Source: Lysinibacillus sphaericus (GTDB taxonomy: Bacteria > Bacillota > Bacilli > Bacillales_A > Planococcaceae). Taken from it: a stretch of DNA of 64,000 nt. The notes under the pieces were generated by a model, which was not told where the DNA came from, made no database searches, and saw only the letters and a list, made by a program, of their open reading frames with translations. The stretch is from NCBI RefSeq assembly GCF_006864135.1, contig NZ_SADV01000013.1:41274-105273 (forward strand), given 5' to 3'. The position numbers were made by a program, and so were the translations under genes. This document shows, in pieces, positions 8,467 to 17,135 of the stretch (within the stretch, counting starts at the first letter, position 1; each line of letters starts with the position of its first letter).

Positions 8467-9801
8467 TTATAAACGCCCATTTTTTCTGGCAATCTGCTGT
8501 AGAGGATCCCAAACACCATTGAATGGAGGCGCGTAGGCTAAATCTAAATCTAGTAAATCTGGTAATGTCATTTTATTGTATAAGGCGGTCGCAAACACAT
8601 CGATCCGTTTATCAACACCTGCAGGTCCAACAATTTGTGCTCCTAAAAGTTGTTGATCTCGTTTACGAACAACAATTTTAATAAACATCCGTTGAGCACC
8701 AGGGTAATAACCTGCAATATGGCGGGCAGATAATTTAAAGGCCTCATACTCAAAGCCTAGCTCTTTAGCCTTGCGCTCATTAATACCTGTCGTAGCGATT
8801 GTTAAATTGAAAAACTTTAAGATTGAAGTACCTACAATACCACTAAACGGCGCAGATTTGCCTGACATATTGAGTCCCGCTAAACGACCTTGCTTATTAG
8901 CAGTCGTGCCAAGAGGTACATAATCTAAGCGTTCTTTTACAATATTAAAATGCGTTGCACAATCTCCCGCAGCATAAATATTTTCAACAGATGTCTCTAA
9001 ATGTCGATTGACGATGACCGCACCATTTTTAGCTAGTGCTACACCTGTTCCCTCTAAAAATTGTGTATTCGGTTTAATTCCAACGGCCATAATGACTAAA
9101 TCTGTATCAAAAGCGCCATTGTCCGTAATAACACGCTCAACACGGTGATTGCCCTCAAACGCCTCTACTTTTGTATTTAGCACAAGCTCGATGTCATTCT
9201 TTTTTGCTTCCTCATGAACATGTTGCGCAAACTCTTCGTCTAAAATTCTTGCAACATAGCTACCTCGTTGAATCAATCTTACTTTTTTACCGCAAGCATG
9301 TATCGTCTCGGCCATTTCTAGCCCAATATAGCCTGCACCTATAATTGTTACATTTTCTATATCTAACGTTAAATCAGCTAGTAAATCCTCTAGCTGCGGT
9401 ATTGTTTTCACCGTGTGTATACCCGCTAAATTTGAACCCTTCTCCACTGGCATAATAGGATCTGCACCTGTTGCAATAAGTAGCTTATCATAAGGAATTT
9501 CAAACGATTCCCCGGACGACTGCGTTCCAAAAACTAGCTTCTGTTCAACATCAATTCTGTTCACCTCATGACCAACACGGGCATCGATACGATACTTATC
9601 ACGAAAAGTTTCTACATCTCTTGCTATAAGACGCTTTGTCGATGAAATACGCCCATCTACCACATAGGGTAAGCCACACTGCCCATATGAATAAATAAAG
9701 CCACGTTCTACAGATGTAATCTCTGCTCCTGGTACATTTCGATATATTTCCATTGCTGCTGACATTCCGGCAGCATCTCCTCCAATGATTACGTATTTCA
9801 T
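8467..9801 (-). CDS. CoA-disulfide reductase-like FAD/NAD(P)H oxidoreductase
   Basis: A 444-residue flavoprotein with an N-terminal FAD fold (VIIGGDAAGMSAA), the single active cysteine Cys42 in SYGQCGLPYV, a central NAD(P) fold (VTIIGAGYIGLEMAE), the second FAD motif (NIYAAGDCATHFN) and a C-terminal dimerisation domain. The Cys42 motif is that of CoA-disulfide reductases and related NADH oxidases or persulfide reductases. There is no C-terminal rhodanese domain. It lies 13 bp from the upstream VanZ/RDD gene and 18 bp from the peroxidase gene. The exact substrate (CoA disulfide, bacillithiol-type thiol, oxygen) is not determined. Confidence 0.88.
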   Translation of the reverse strand: MKYVIIGGDAAGMSAAMEIYRNVPGAEITSVERGFIYSYGQCGLPYVVDGRISSTKRLIARDVETFRDKYRIDARVGHEVNRIDVEQKLVFGTQSSGESFEIPYDKLLIATGADPIMPVEKGSNLAGIHTVKTIPQLEDLLADLTLDIENVTIIGAGYIGLEMAETIHACGKKVRLIQRGSYVARILDEEFAQHVHEEAKKNDIELVLNTKVEAFEGNHRVERVITDNGAFDTDLVIMAVGIKPNTQFLEGTGVALAKNGAVIVNRHLETSVENIYAAGDCATHFNIVKERLDYVPLGTTANKQGRLAGLNMSGKSAPFSGIVGTSILKFFNLTIATTGINERKAKELGFEYEAFKLSARHIAGYYPGAQRMFIKIVVRKRDQQLLGAQIVGPAGVDKRIDVFATALYNKMTLPDLLDLDLAYAPPFNGVWDPLQQIARKNGRL

Positions 9802-9814
9802 CCAACAATCCCCC

Positions 9815-10960
9815 TTATTTTTTTCTCGTTGCTAGTAAGCCTGCGTAATAGTCCATAAATAAACGGCGTCTGCCTCCACTTACGATGACCCTTATTACAT
9901 GAATAGCAATTACCATCGTTAGAACAAAATTCGCAATAAAGGCTAGCAATGTAATGACAATTTGCAGTACATAAAATGGTGAATCCATATCTAATTGAAT
10001 ATTTCCAAAAGTTGTTATCATTTCCGAAGTACATACTACCACGAGAATAGCAACACAGCGGCGCCAAGATTGACTGACAATACTTTTGCCGTTTTCACTG
10101 ACCATTGTAAAACGCATAAATTTCATCCCTAACGTTGCCCCACTTGTAAAGCTTGGAACAACTCCAAATAGCAACATATACAAAGCAATTTTCACTAAAA
10201 ACTCGAACATACCACTATAACCTGTTACGACACCAACGAAGAACAAAATGAACTGTACGATAATCAAATCAACTGCTAGTGCTAACAAAATAGATAATGG
10301 CTTGATGATATCTTTTTCGACCATTTCTGCTGCTTTAGCCGCTACCTCTTCATGTGAAGGAAACAGCGCCCACACAACAGGGGCTAAAAAGAATCCTAAT
10401 AGTGCACCAACACTGTTAAGCATTAAATCATCCACATCAAAGATTCGATACGCACAATTAAAGATGCCATAAATCCCCGTAAATTGAGTTACCTCATAAA
10501 ACAATGTTAGCAAAAAGCTAAATAGAAATGCACGCTTCCAGTACTCCTTTTTTTTAAGAAAATAACGCAAGTATACACCGAATGGCATGAGCAGTAAGAA
10601 ATTATAGAATGCTTGATAAAAAGCAGGCTGCTTTGGTATATAAATCCACGTTGATGGATTCGTCAGAACAATCCCACTATCCTTTAAAATATCCGTGACA
10701 AATTGAAAAAGATGTAAATTATAATGGACTGTATCTGCAGCTTGTAGAGAGCAAGTATCACGTGTTTCCGGGAAAGGTAGTAAAACTAAACATAATGCCG
10801 ATAAAAAGTAAAAAATAAATGAGAACATAATAATCGTTTTGGATACAGATAAGTAGCCATATTTCCGATAGGTATAAATAAGCCAAGGTACAAATAGTAC
10901 AAAGGATAAAAAAATTGTTATTAAAAAAGCTACCATAATAGAATTTGTATAAACTGACAT
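9815..10960 (-). CDS. VanZ-like / RDD membrane protein
   Basis: Starting at the ATG at 10960 (GAGGTG seven bases upstream) the protein has 381 residues. The N-terminal two thirds match VanZ-like proteins: several membrane helices with the loop FNFLLLMPFGVYLRYF and the conserved FYEVTQFTGIYGIF / RIFDVDDLMLNSVGALLGF. The C-terminal third (about 230-370) is an RDD-type three-helix domain (TSGATLGMKFMRF). VanZ is linked to teicoplanin tolerance; RDD domains have been linked to ion exchange. The function of the fusion is unknown. It leads a run with the flavoprotein and peroxidase genes. Confidence 0.85.
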   Translation of the reverse strand: MSVYTNSIMVAFLITIFLSFVLFVPWLIYTYRKYGYLSVSKTIIMFSFIFYFLSALCLVLLPFPETRDTCSLQAADTVHYNLHLFQFVTDILKDSGIVLTNPSTWIYIPKQPAFYQAFYNFLLLMPFGVYLRYFLKKKEYWKRAFLFSFLLTLFYEVTQFTGIYGIFNCAYRIFDVDDLMLNSVGALLGFFLAPVVWALFPSHEEVAAKAAEMVEKDIIKPLSILLALAVDLIIVQFILFFVGVVTGYSGMFEFLVKIALYMLLFGVVPSFTSGATLGMKFMRFTMVSENGKSIVSQSWRRCVAILVVVCTSEMITTFGNIQLDMDSPFYVLQIVITLLAFIANFVLTMVIAIHVIRVIVSGGRRRLFMDYYAGLLATRKK

Positions 10961-11007
10961 AGAACACACCTCTTCGTTTAAAAATCGGCTCTTCATCATA
11001 AAGTGTC

Positions 11008-11063
11008 GTTGATTTCCGTTTCGACTGGGCGCTTTCCTAGGGGCGTCCGATGAGCCGCTTCAG
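11008..11063. repeat. Dispersed repeat A, copy 1 (uninterrupted left half)
   Basis: Starts GTTGATTTCCGTTTCGACTG, then GGGCGCTTTCCTAGGGGCGT and CGATGAGCCGCTTCA. The same modules occur at 48442, 52885 and 55034. In this copy the GCGCTTT/CCT junction has no inserted C unit, so it is the empty-site reference. Confidence 0.85.
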
Positions 11064-11160
11064 TGATAAACTTCAAAATAATCTTAAACTTAGTTTAGCA
11101 CTTGAACACAACACGAATGTTTCACCAACCTTAAATAATCTTAACTAATGATGTAAAGTT

Positions 11161-11244
11161 AAAATTCCGCGTAGACTCCCAGAAGACAAACAAGAGTACG
11201 CCAATGTAGCTCGTGCCTGCCCACTGAAAGAAAAGCGGAATTTT
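11161..11244. repeat. Dispersed repeat D, copy 1 (84 bp, inverted ends)
   Basis: AAAATTCCGC (11161-11170) is the exact inverse of GCGGAATTTT (11235-11244), with GCTCGTGCC inside. The element at 33906-33985 has the same layout and the same internal GCTCGTGCC. It may also end the leftward transcript of the 95-residue gene. Confidence 0.75.
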
Positions 11245-11294
11245 ACTAAATAAGAATATTAATTTTTGTTTGGAAAGGCTTATACGCCAGCATA

Positions 11295-11582
11295 TTATGC
11301 TTTTGCAATTTCCTCTTTGCAAAATGCTAAAATTTCCTCTAGCTCTTCATCCTCTAATGCAAAGTCTAAATATTCGCCTTCAGCTTTTTCCATGATGAAG
11401 TAATTTAAAACAAATGACTCTTCACCTTTTTCAGCAATTAGTACACGAATTTCAATTCCGGCTTCGTGATAAAGCTCATCTTCTTCATCAATATCTACAT
11501 CTAAAATAAATTCGTAGCGCTTGCCTTCAATAATGTTTGTTGGATCTAAAATTTCTTCCATCGAGAATTGTGTAATTTCCAT
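11295..11582 (-). CDS. Small acidic cytoplasmic protein (DUF6509-like)
   Basis: A 95-residue soluble protein rich in Glu and Asp (GKRYEFILDVDIDEEDELYHEAGIEI; YLDFALEDEELEEILAFCKEE). It resembles a small Bacillaceae family of unknown function that I believe is DUF6509; this is from memory of the pattern. The ATG at 11582 follows AAAGGAG with good spacing, so translation is credible. It is a single gene, divergent from the tRNA-editing gene. No signal peptide or membrane span. Confidence 0.8.
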   Translation of the reverse strand: MEITQFSMEEILDPTNIIEGKRYEFILDVDIDEEDELYHEAGIEIRVLIAEKGEESFVLNYFIMEKAEGEYLDFALEDEELEEILAFCKEEIAKA

Positions 11583-11752
11583 TGTACGATCTCCTTTAAG
11601 TTAACCTGTTCTTATATATATTAAATCAAATTCAGCATGGGTCAAATAGAAAACTCATATACACTAGAAAGTAATTATGCCACAATGAAATAAAACTAGT
11701 TGAGAGATATGATTCTTATATGAATACTCTACATAAAGGGGGAGGCTTTTTC

Positions 11753-12937
11753 TTGAAAGAACTACTATATTATCAAGATGTTATGCTGCGCGAATTTAAT
11801 GCAACAGTTGTCAATAAAGGAACCGATATAGATGGCCGTAACTACGTGGTGCTATCAAATACTGCTTTTTATCCAACAGGAGGCGGGCAACCTCATGACA
11901 CAGGTACTTTAAATGGTATCGAGGTCATCGATGTTGAGAAAATGAATGATGAAATTCGTCATTATATTCAAGGTGACTCTTCAAATTTAGTTGGAGAGGT
12001 GCATGGTAAATTGAATTGGCAACGACGCTTTGATCATATGCAGCAACATGCAGGTCAGCATATTTTAACAGCGGCTTTTGTCGAGCTTTTTGATGCACCT
12101 ACCGTTAGCTTCCACTTGGGCACTGAGCAGGTCACAATTGATATTGCAGTGGATACCCTAACGGAAGAGCAGCTTGTAGCAGCAGAAGCTCGTGCTAATG
12201 AAATTATTCTAGAGAATCTTCCGATTGAAACGAAATGGATTACAGAAAAAGAACTGGAGAACTATAGCCTACGTAAAGAGGTAGCCGTCACAGGAGATAT
12301 TCGACTTGTTATTATTCCGGACTTTGATTACAACGGTTGTGGCGGTACACATCCAACATCTACAGGACAAGTAAGTGCGATAAAAATCCTTGGCACTGAA
12401 AAAATGAAGGGTAATATTCGTGTCTCCTTTGTCTGTGGTCACAGGGTTTTAGCAGAGCTTGCCATGCGAAAGAAAGTACTAGCTGACGTTGCAAGACAAT
12501 TAAGTGTACCTGAGGTTGAAGCAGCTACAGCACTTACAAAAATGTTAACTACACAGAAAAATACAGAAAAAGCACTCGTAGCAGCAAAAGAGGAGCTACT
12601 GAATTATGAAGCAAAGGCGCTAGTATCTAGTAAAGAACGTATTATTACTGCAGCCTTTACTCAGCGTACTATGCAAGAGCTGCAAAAATTAGCTAGAACT
12701 ATTGTCGCTGAGCAGACTGAAGCGATCGTATTACTTATTTCAGAAAATGAAGACAAGCTCCAGTTTGTCGCAGCACGTGGTGCAAAAGTTGAGAAAAGTA
12801 TGAAGGACATTGCTGCAAAAGCATTGCCACTCATTAACGGAAAAGGTGGCGGCAGTGAGCAAATGGTACAAGGCGGTGGCGAGCGTATTATTTCTACCGA
12901 ACAACTGTTGGAAGCTATGCAAGAAGTAGTTCAATAA
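11753..12937 (+). CDS. Alanyl-tRNA editing protein (AlaX type II, DHHA1)
   Basis: Translation should start at TTG 11753, eight bases after GGGGGAGG, giving 394 residues; an upstream in-frame ATG at 11720 lies before that ribosome site and is less likely. Residues 1-235 are the AlaRS-like editing domain with the zinc ligands HxxxH (His95 and His99, in HMQQHAGQH) and CGGTH (Cys196, His200). A coiled segment and a DHHA1 domain (VEKSMKDIAAKALPLINGKGGG) follow. These trans-editing enzymes hydrolyse Ser- or Gly-tRNA(Ala) in the cytoplasm, backing up AlaRS. Confidence 0.93.
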   Translation: MKELLYYQDVMLREFNATVVNKGTDIDGRNYVVLSNTAFYPTGGGQPHDTGTLNGIEVIDVEKMNDEIRHYIQGDSSNLVGEVHGKLNWQRRFDHMQQHAGQHILTAAFVELFDAPTVSFHLGTEQVTIDIAVDTLTEEQLVAAEARANEIILENLPIETKWITEKELENYSLRKEVAVTGDIRLVIIPDFDYNGCGGTHPTSTGQVSAIKILGTEKMKGNIRVSFVCGHRVLAELAMRKKVLADVARQLSVPEVEAATALTKMLTTQKNTEKALVAAKEELLNYEAKALVSSKERIITAAFTQRTMQELQKLARTIVAEQTEAIVLLISENEDKLQFVAARGAKVEKSMKDIAAKALPLINGKGGGSEQMVQGGGERIISTEQLLEAMQEVVQ

Positions 12938-12954
12938 CAAATCATTTCGATGAT

Positions 12955-12985
12955 AGGAGCTCCCCATTACTGGGGTAGCTCCTTT
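12955..12985 (+). terminator. Intrinsic terminator of the AlaX gene
   Basis: GGAGCTCCCC and GGGGTAGCTCC form a strong stem (12956-12982) followed by CTTTAC, 18 bp after the stop codon. Confidence 0.75.
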
Positions 12986-13043
12986 ACTCATTTATGGCAT
13001 CGTTTACTGAACATCCTATTGCCGCTATCTCCCCCATTGATAA

Positions 13044-13128
13044 TTATCCACAGACATTTGCTCAGCTGTAGTAATCGTTATCTTATTTCCCCACACATTA
13101 TCCACATTCAATGCACAACTTATCCACA
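13044..13128 (+). promoter_or_regulatory. Cluster of three perfect DnaA boxes
   Basis: TTATCCACA occurs at 13044-13052, 13098-13106 and 13120-13128, all on the same strand, in a 330-bp intergenic stretch upstream of the Tat-dependent dehydrogenase. A weaker TTATTTCCCCACA lies at about 13083. No dnaA or dnaN gene is near, so this is an ectopic DnaA-box cluster, not evidently the origin. Confidence 0.75.
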
Positions 13129-13267
13129 ATCTATCCCGATTACATTAAATTGAATCCTCGATTGGATTAAATTATAAATTTTTCCAATGATACCTGATTA
13201 TAATTTACTTTTTTTGCTGATTATAAAAAATAGAATAGTTTCTATACATTTTGAGGGGAGGATTTCT

Positions 13268-14014
13268 ATGAGTTCGGAAAAAGATATTTCACGTCGTGAT
13301 TTTTTAAAAACGACAGGGATTGCAGCAGGTACATTAGTCGGCGGTGGATTAATAGGAGGCCTTGTAGGCTATAACATGCCTGGTAAAGGAACTGCCACGC
13401 TAGAGCATGGTCAGCATGGAACTGCTACTGAAGAGACTGGCTCGCCAAAAGCTAAAATGTTTTTTATGAATCAAAGAGACTTCAATATTTTGGCAAACGC
13501 GACTGAACGTATTTTCCCTGAGGACGATTTAGGTCCAGGGGCAAAGGGCTTAGATGTGCCTTACTTTATCGACCATCAGCTAGCAGGCCAATATGGTAGT
13601 AATTCTAAAGAATACATGCATGGACCATTCGGTGAGGGTGCGCCAACACAAGGTTATCAGAGTCGTTTAACGCGAGCGGAAATTTTTAAGCAAGGTGTCC
13701 AAAGGTTGGAGACGGAAGCACAGAATCGCTATAAAAAGAGCTTCAATGATATAGAGGCTAAGCAAATGGATGAAATTTTAACTGCCTTCCAGAAAGGCGA
13801 CGTACAAATGAGTGGCGTCACATCTGCTTTCTTCTTTACTTTATTACGTGCAGCAACATTAGAAGGTGCTTACTCTGACCCAATATATGGAGGTAATCGT
13901 AATATGGATGGCTGGCGAATGAAAGGCTTCCCCGGTCATCAAATGGCGTATATTACGCAAATCGAAGAACCGAAATTCCAAAAAATTGAGCCTAATTCAT
14001 TAGGTAGCCACTAA
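13268..14014 (+). CDS. Tat-exported gluconate 2-dehydrogenase subunit 3 family protein
   Basis: The start is ATG 13268, six bases after GGGGAGG, giving 248 residues. The N-terminus has a twin-arginine signal: SRRDFLK (Arg9-Arg10) followed by a weakly hydrophobic stretch to about residue 38. The rest matches the small gamma subunit of membrane-bound FAD dehydrogenases (FNILANATERIFPEDDLGPGAKGLDVPYFIDHQLAG; GAYSDPIYGGN). In that family this subunit carries the signal and escorts the flavoprotein through Tat. It lies 14 bp before the flavoprotein gene and close to tatA and tatC. Confidence 0.92.
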   Translation: MSSEKDISRRDFLKTTGIAAGTLVGGGLIGGLVGYNMPGKGTATLEHGQHGTATEETGSPKAKMFFMNQRDFNILANATERIFPEDDLGPGAKGLDVPYFIDHQLAGQYGSNSKEYMHGPFGEGAPTQGYQSRLTRAEIFKQGVQRLETEAQNRYKKSFNDIEAKQMDEILTAFQKGDVQMSGVTSAFFFTLLRAATLEGAYSDPIYGGNRNMDGWRMKGFPGHQMAYITQIEEPKFQKIEPNSLGSH

Positions 14015-14028
14015 TAGGGGGTTAGTAA

Positions 14029-15741
14029 ATGGCCAAAACATTACCAGGTGTAGACGTTGTAACAGTCGGGGTAGGTTGGACCGGCGGCATTGTCGCTGCA
14101 GAGTGCTCGAAGGCAGGCTTAAAGGTCGTTGGCTTAGAGCGTGGACAAAAGCGCGGCACAGAAGATTATTTGACGATCCACGATGAGTATCGTTATGCAA
14201 TTCGTTATGATTTAATGCAAAATCTCTCAAAGGAAACCATCAGCTTCCGTAATAATCGGAATATGAAGGCATTGCCTATGCGTCAGCTCGGTTCCTTTTT
14301 ACTTGGAGAAGGGCTTGGCGGCTCTGGTACACATTGGAACGGTATGTCGTATCGCTTCTTACCGTATGATTTTCAAATTAAAACAATGACAGACAAACGT
14401 TATGGTGCGAATAAGCTTGGACCTGATTATTTATTACAAGATTGGGCATTAACATACGATGAACTTGAGCCCTATTTCGACAAATTCGAAAAAACGTCCG
14501 GTATTTCCGGTGATGATAAAAATCCATTTAGCGGGAAACGTTCAAATCCTTATCCGACGGGGCCAATGAAAATGACACCGATGCTTACGCAATTTGAAAC
14601 AGCTGCAAAAAAATTAAAACTATCGCCTTACATGGTACCTTCTGCAAATTTATCAGAAGTTTATAAGAACCCTGACGGTGAAACGATTAATGCTTGTCAA
14701 TACTGCGGCTTCTGTGAACGCTTTGGTTGTGAATATGGCGCCAAATCATCTGCGGAGGTTACTGTTGTTCCTACTGCATTAAAAACAGGTAACTTTGACT
14801 TACGCTATAATTCCAATGTTGTTGAAATCTTAAAGAAAGGCAATAAAGTAACTGGTGTCCGATACATCGATACGATATCTGGTGAAGAATTTATTCAACC
14901 AGCAAACGCTGTTGTACTTACTAGTTATGTCTTTAATAATGCCAAGTTATTGATGGTCTCTAACATTGGGGAACGATATGATCCAGCTACTGGAAAAGGG
15001 ACACTTGGAAGAAACTATTGCTATCAAATACTCCCTGGAGCTGCAGGGTTTTTCGATGAGCAGTATAACACATTTATGGGTGCAGGTGCCCTTGGTATGA
15101 GTATAGATGACTATAATGGTGATAATTTCGATCATAGTGATTTAGATTTTATTCACGGTGGAAATATAGCTCTAACACAAACAGGTGCGCGTCCTATCGG
15201 CTCAAACCCAACACCTCCTGATACGCCAACATGGGGATCAGAATTTAAAAAACAATCTATTCATTACTATACACGCTCATTCGGGATTGGTGCACAGGGT
15301 GCTTCAATGCCACATAAAGAAAATTATTTATCTCTTGATTCTACGTATAAGGACGCTTACGGCTTACCTCTTGTACAGTTAACTTACAATTTTACGGATC
15401 AGGATCGCGCACTTCATAAATATATTTCAGCACGTGCAGCTGACATTATGAAAGAAATGGGCGCTAAAATTGTTGTCCCAAATGCTGAAATCACTGATTA
15501 CAATATTGTACCGTATCAAACAACCCATAATACAGGTGGAACAGTTATGAGCTTAAAGCCAGAGGATGGCGTTGTGAATAACTACTTGCAACATTGGCAT
15601 ACAGAAAATCTTTTTGCTGTGAGTGCCGGAAACTTTGCACACAATAGCGGCTATAACCCAACAGGTACTTTAGGGGCACTAGCCTACCGCTGTGCAGAGG
15701 GTATTGTGAAATATAGCAAATCAGGTGGTTCCTTAGTATAA
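14029..15741 (+). CDS. GMC-family FAD dehydrogenase large subunit
   Basis: A 570-residue flavoprotein with an N-terminal FAD motif GVGWTGG (14-20) and LERG, and a GMC C-terminal domain (HNTGGTVMSL; NPTGTLGALAYR). A four-cysteine motif CQYCGFCERFGC (Cys223, 226, 229, 234) matches the Fe-S cluster region reported for FAD-dependent glucose and fructose dehydrogenases. It has no signal peptide, so it is probably exported with the subunit 3 protein encoded just upstream. The usual cytochrome c subunit is not encoded here, so the electron acceptor is unknown. The sugar, polyol or gluconate substrate cannot be read from sequence. The ATG follows AGGGGG. Confidence 0.9.
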   Translation: MAKTLPGVDVVTVGVGWTGGIVAAECSKAGLKVVGLERGQKRGTEDYLTIHDEYRYAIRYDLMQNLSKETISFRNNRNMKALPMRQLGSFLLGEGLGGSGTHWNGMSYRFLPYDFQIKTMTDKRYGANKLGPDYLLQDWALTYDELEPYFDKFEKTSGISGDDKNPFSGKRSNPYPTGPMKMTPMLTQFETAAKKLKLSPYMVPSANLSEVYKNPDGETINACQYCGFCERFGCEYGAKSSAEVTVVPTALKTGNFDLRYNSNVVEILKKGNKVTGVRYIDTISGEEFIQPANAVVLTSYVFNNAKLLMVSNIGERYDPATGKGTLGRNYCYQILPGAAGFFDEQYNTFMGAGALGMSIDDYNGDNFDHSDLDFIHGGNIALTQTGARPIGSNPTPPDTPTWGSEFKKQSIHYYTRSFGIGAQGASMPHKENYLSLDSTYKDAYGLPLVQLTYNFTDQDRALHKYISARAADIMKEMGAKIVVPNAEITDYNIVPYQTTHNTGGTVMSLKPEDGVVNNYLQHWHTENLFAVSAGNFAHNSGYNPTGTLGALAYRCAEGIVKYSKSGGSLV

Positions 15742-15746
15742 CTTCT

Positions 15747-15776
15747 TTTTAGCGGGTGTTTGGACGCCCGCTAAAA
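15747..15776 (+). terminator. Terminator-like stem at the edge of repeat B1
   Basis: TTTTAGCGGG (15747-15756) pairs perfectly with CCCGCTAAAA (15767-15776) just after the flavoprotein stop. It forms the left edge of repeat B1; related stems occur at 33238 and 39658, so the terminator may be repeat-derived. Confidence 0.65.
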
Positions 15777-15782
15777 TAGAGG

Positions 15783-16022
15783 AACTCAGTCTAAGAACGC
15801 CACGTCCTGTGGCAAGTTATCTGTGCGAAAGCGAAGCGACAGCAACAACACACGACTGAGTGACCAACATCATGCTGCTGACGCTGCGTTAGCACTACGC
15901 TTTCGCGCAAAAGACATCTGTTGGCCCAAAGCCTCCGGCGAATGTCACCGAATCGGAAAGGAGTTCTTGGTGCTTGCACAAAGCCGATTCCAGACGCAAT
16001 TATGCCGAGGCATGATTGCTAT
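15783..16022 (-). repeat. Composite repeat B, copy 1
   Basis: About 240 bp of mosaic repeat between the dehydrogenase and tatA. Read on the minus strand it has AATTATGCC-type palindrome, a CGATTCGGTGACATTCGCCGGAG block, GGGCCAACAGATG, one 46-bp C unit (GCGCGAAAGCGTAGTGC), GATGTTGGTCAC, a short C unit (CTTCGCTTTCGCACAG), and the E hairpin with GCCACAGGACGTGGC (15799-15813). Much of it recurs in opposite orientation at 17968-18217. The short frames inside it are artefacts of the repeat. Confidence 0.85.
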
Positions 16023-16050
16023 ACTAATTTTATAAAAAGGAGGTAAGACT

Positions 16051-16254
16051 ATGGGAGGTCTCGGAGCAATTGGTGTACCTGGGTTAATCATCATTTTAGT
16101 CATTGTTTTAATCGTGTTTGGTCCAAAAAAATTGCCGGAAATCGGCGGTGCGGTCGGTAAAACATTTGCGGAGTTCAAAAAGTCCACAAAGGGGCTTATC
16201 GATGATGAGGATGATTCAGTGAAAAAAGAAGAAAAAAAATCTGACGCTTCGTAG
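16051..16254 (+). CDS. tatA: Twin-arginine translocase subunit TatA
   Basis: A 67-residue TatA: short N-terminus, one membrane helix (about 5-23, [16 protein letters not shown]), the hinge FGPKKLPE, an amphipathic helix ([19 protein letters not shown]) and a charged tail. TatA with TatC forms the minimal Gram-positive Tat pathway for folded, cofactor-loaded proteins. An excellent SD (AAAGGAGGT) precedes the ATG. It lies 11 bp before tatC, and the likely cargo, the GMC dehydrogenase, is encoded immediately upstream across repeat B1. Confidence 0.96.
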   Translation: MGGLGAIGVPGLIIILVIVLIVFGPKKLPEIGGAVGKTFAEFKKSTKGLIDDEDDSVKKEEKKSDAS

Positions 16255-16265
16255 GAGGTTGTCCT

Positions 16266-17111
16266 ATGGATCCATATGAAGAAGGAAAAAGAAAATATTT
16301 AAGTCCACTTGATAAGAAAGAAGCTGAGCCTCTCACACCTGTGGAGGCTTTTGCTGAAGTTCCAGTTGAGACAATTGAACCGGATACGAAAGCCGATGGG
16401 CCCCTTTTTCCAATAGCCCCATTGCTTGAACATCTTACGGAACTGCGAAAACAAATTATTAAAGGGCTTATCGTATTTATTTTATTTTTTATTATCACAT
16501 TCTCTACTATTAATATTTGGTTTCCTTATGTAACTCGAGGACATTCACTAATTATTTTAGGGCCGTTAGAGGTTGTCAAATTTTATATGACGATTTCCAC
16601 AACACTAGCATTTGGGCTATCAATGCCATTTTTAGTTCATTTTTTATGGAGTTTCGTAAAGCCAGGTTTAAAAGAAGAAGAAAGCCGTTTCCTCGGTCTT
16701 TATGCACCTGTCATGCTTTTCCTCTTTTTATTAGGCGTAGCTTTCGGTTACTTTATTGTGAATCCACTTAGCTATTCATTTTTAGTAAGTGTAGGAGCAG
16801 CTAATTTTGATGTGATGGTATCCGCAAATGAATACATGCATTTTTTAGTGATGACAACTGTACCACTCGGACTACTCTTTGAATTACCAATTGTAGCCCT
16901 CTTTTTATCGTCCATTGGTGTACTAACGGCTGAATCCATGAAAAAAATACGAGGCTGGTCTTATATCGGGATGGGCGTTGGTTCTGCTGTAATTACGCCA
17001 CCCGATTTTATTAGTCAGCTACTCGTCTTAATTCCGATGATTATTTTATATGAAATAAGTATCTACCTTGTTAAACGTATAGAGCGTAAACAAATAGAAA
17101 GCACTGCGTAG
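16266..17111 (+). CDS. tatC: Twin-arginine translocase subunit TatC with long N-terminus
   Basis: A 281-residue TatC with six membrane helices and the conserved cytoplasmic motif LEHLTELRKQI at about 57-67, which recognises the twin-arginine signal, plus the periplasmic-loop feature FYMTISTTLAFGLSMPF and KPGLKEEE. Most TatC proteins begin a few residues before the HLxELR motif. Here about 55 charged residues rich in Glu, Pro and Lys (PYEEGKRKYLSPLDKKEAEP) come first. The start is supported by TAGGAGGT upstream of ATG 16266. The tail's role is unknown. Confidence 0.96.
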   Translation: MDPYEEGKRKYLSPLDKKEAEPLTPVEAFAEVPVETIEPDTKADGPLFPIAPLLEHLTELRKQIIKGLIVFILFFIITFSTINIWFPYVTRGHSLIILGPLEVVKFYMTISTTLAFGLSMPFLVHFLWSFVKPGLKEEESRFLGLYAPVMLFLFLLGVAFGYFIVNPLSYSFLVSVGAANFDVMVSANEYMHFLVMTTVPLGLLFELPIVALFLSSIGVLTAESMKKIRGWSYIGMGVGSAVITPPDFISQLLVLIPMIILYEISIYLVKRIERKQIESTA

Positions 17112-17135
17112 CAAAGACGCAGTGCTTATTTTTTC
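17100..17135 (+). terminator. Terminator overlapping the tatC stop
   Basis: AGCACTGCGT (17100-17109) pairs with ACGCAGTGCT (17117-17126), followed by TATTTTTTCTTT. The left arm includes the last tatC codons. It separates the convergent phosphoesterase gene. Confidence 0.85.

Noticed and set aside
11008..11063. IS element remnant
   Set aside because: No transposase frame or recognisable IS ends; the same short blocks recur only as intergenic repeats.
13044..13128. Chromosomal origin oriC
   Set aside because: There is no dnaA, dnaN, rpmH or AT-rich unwinding element with trio motifs near; only the boxes are present.
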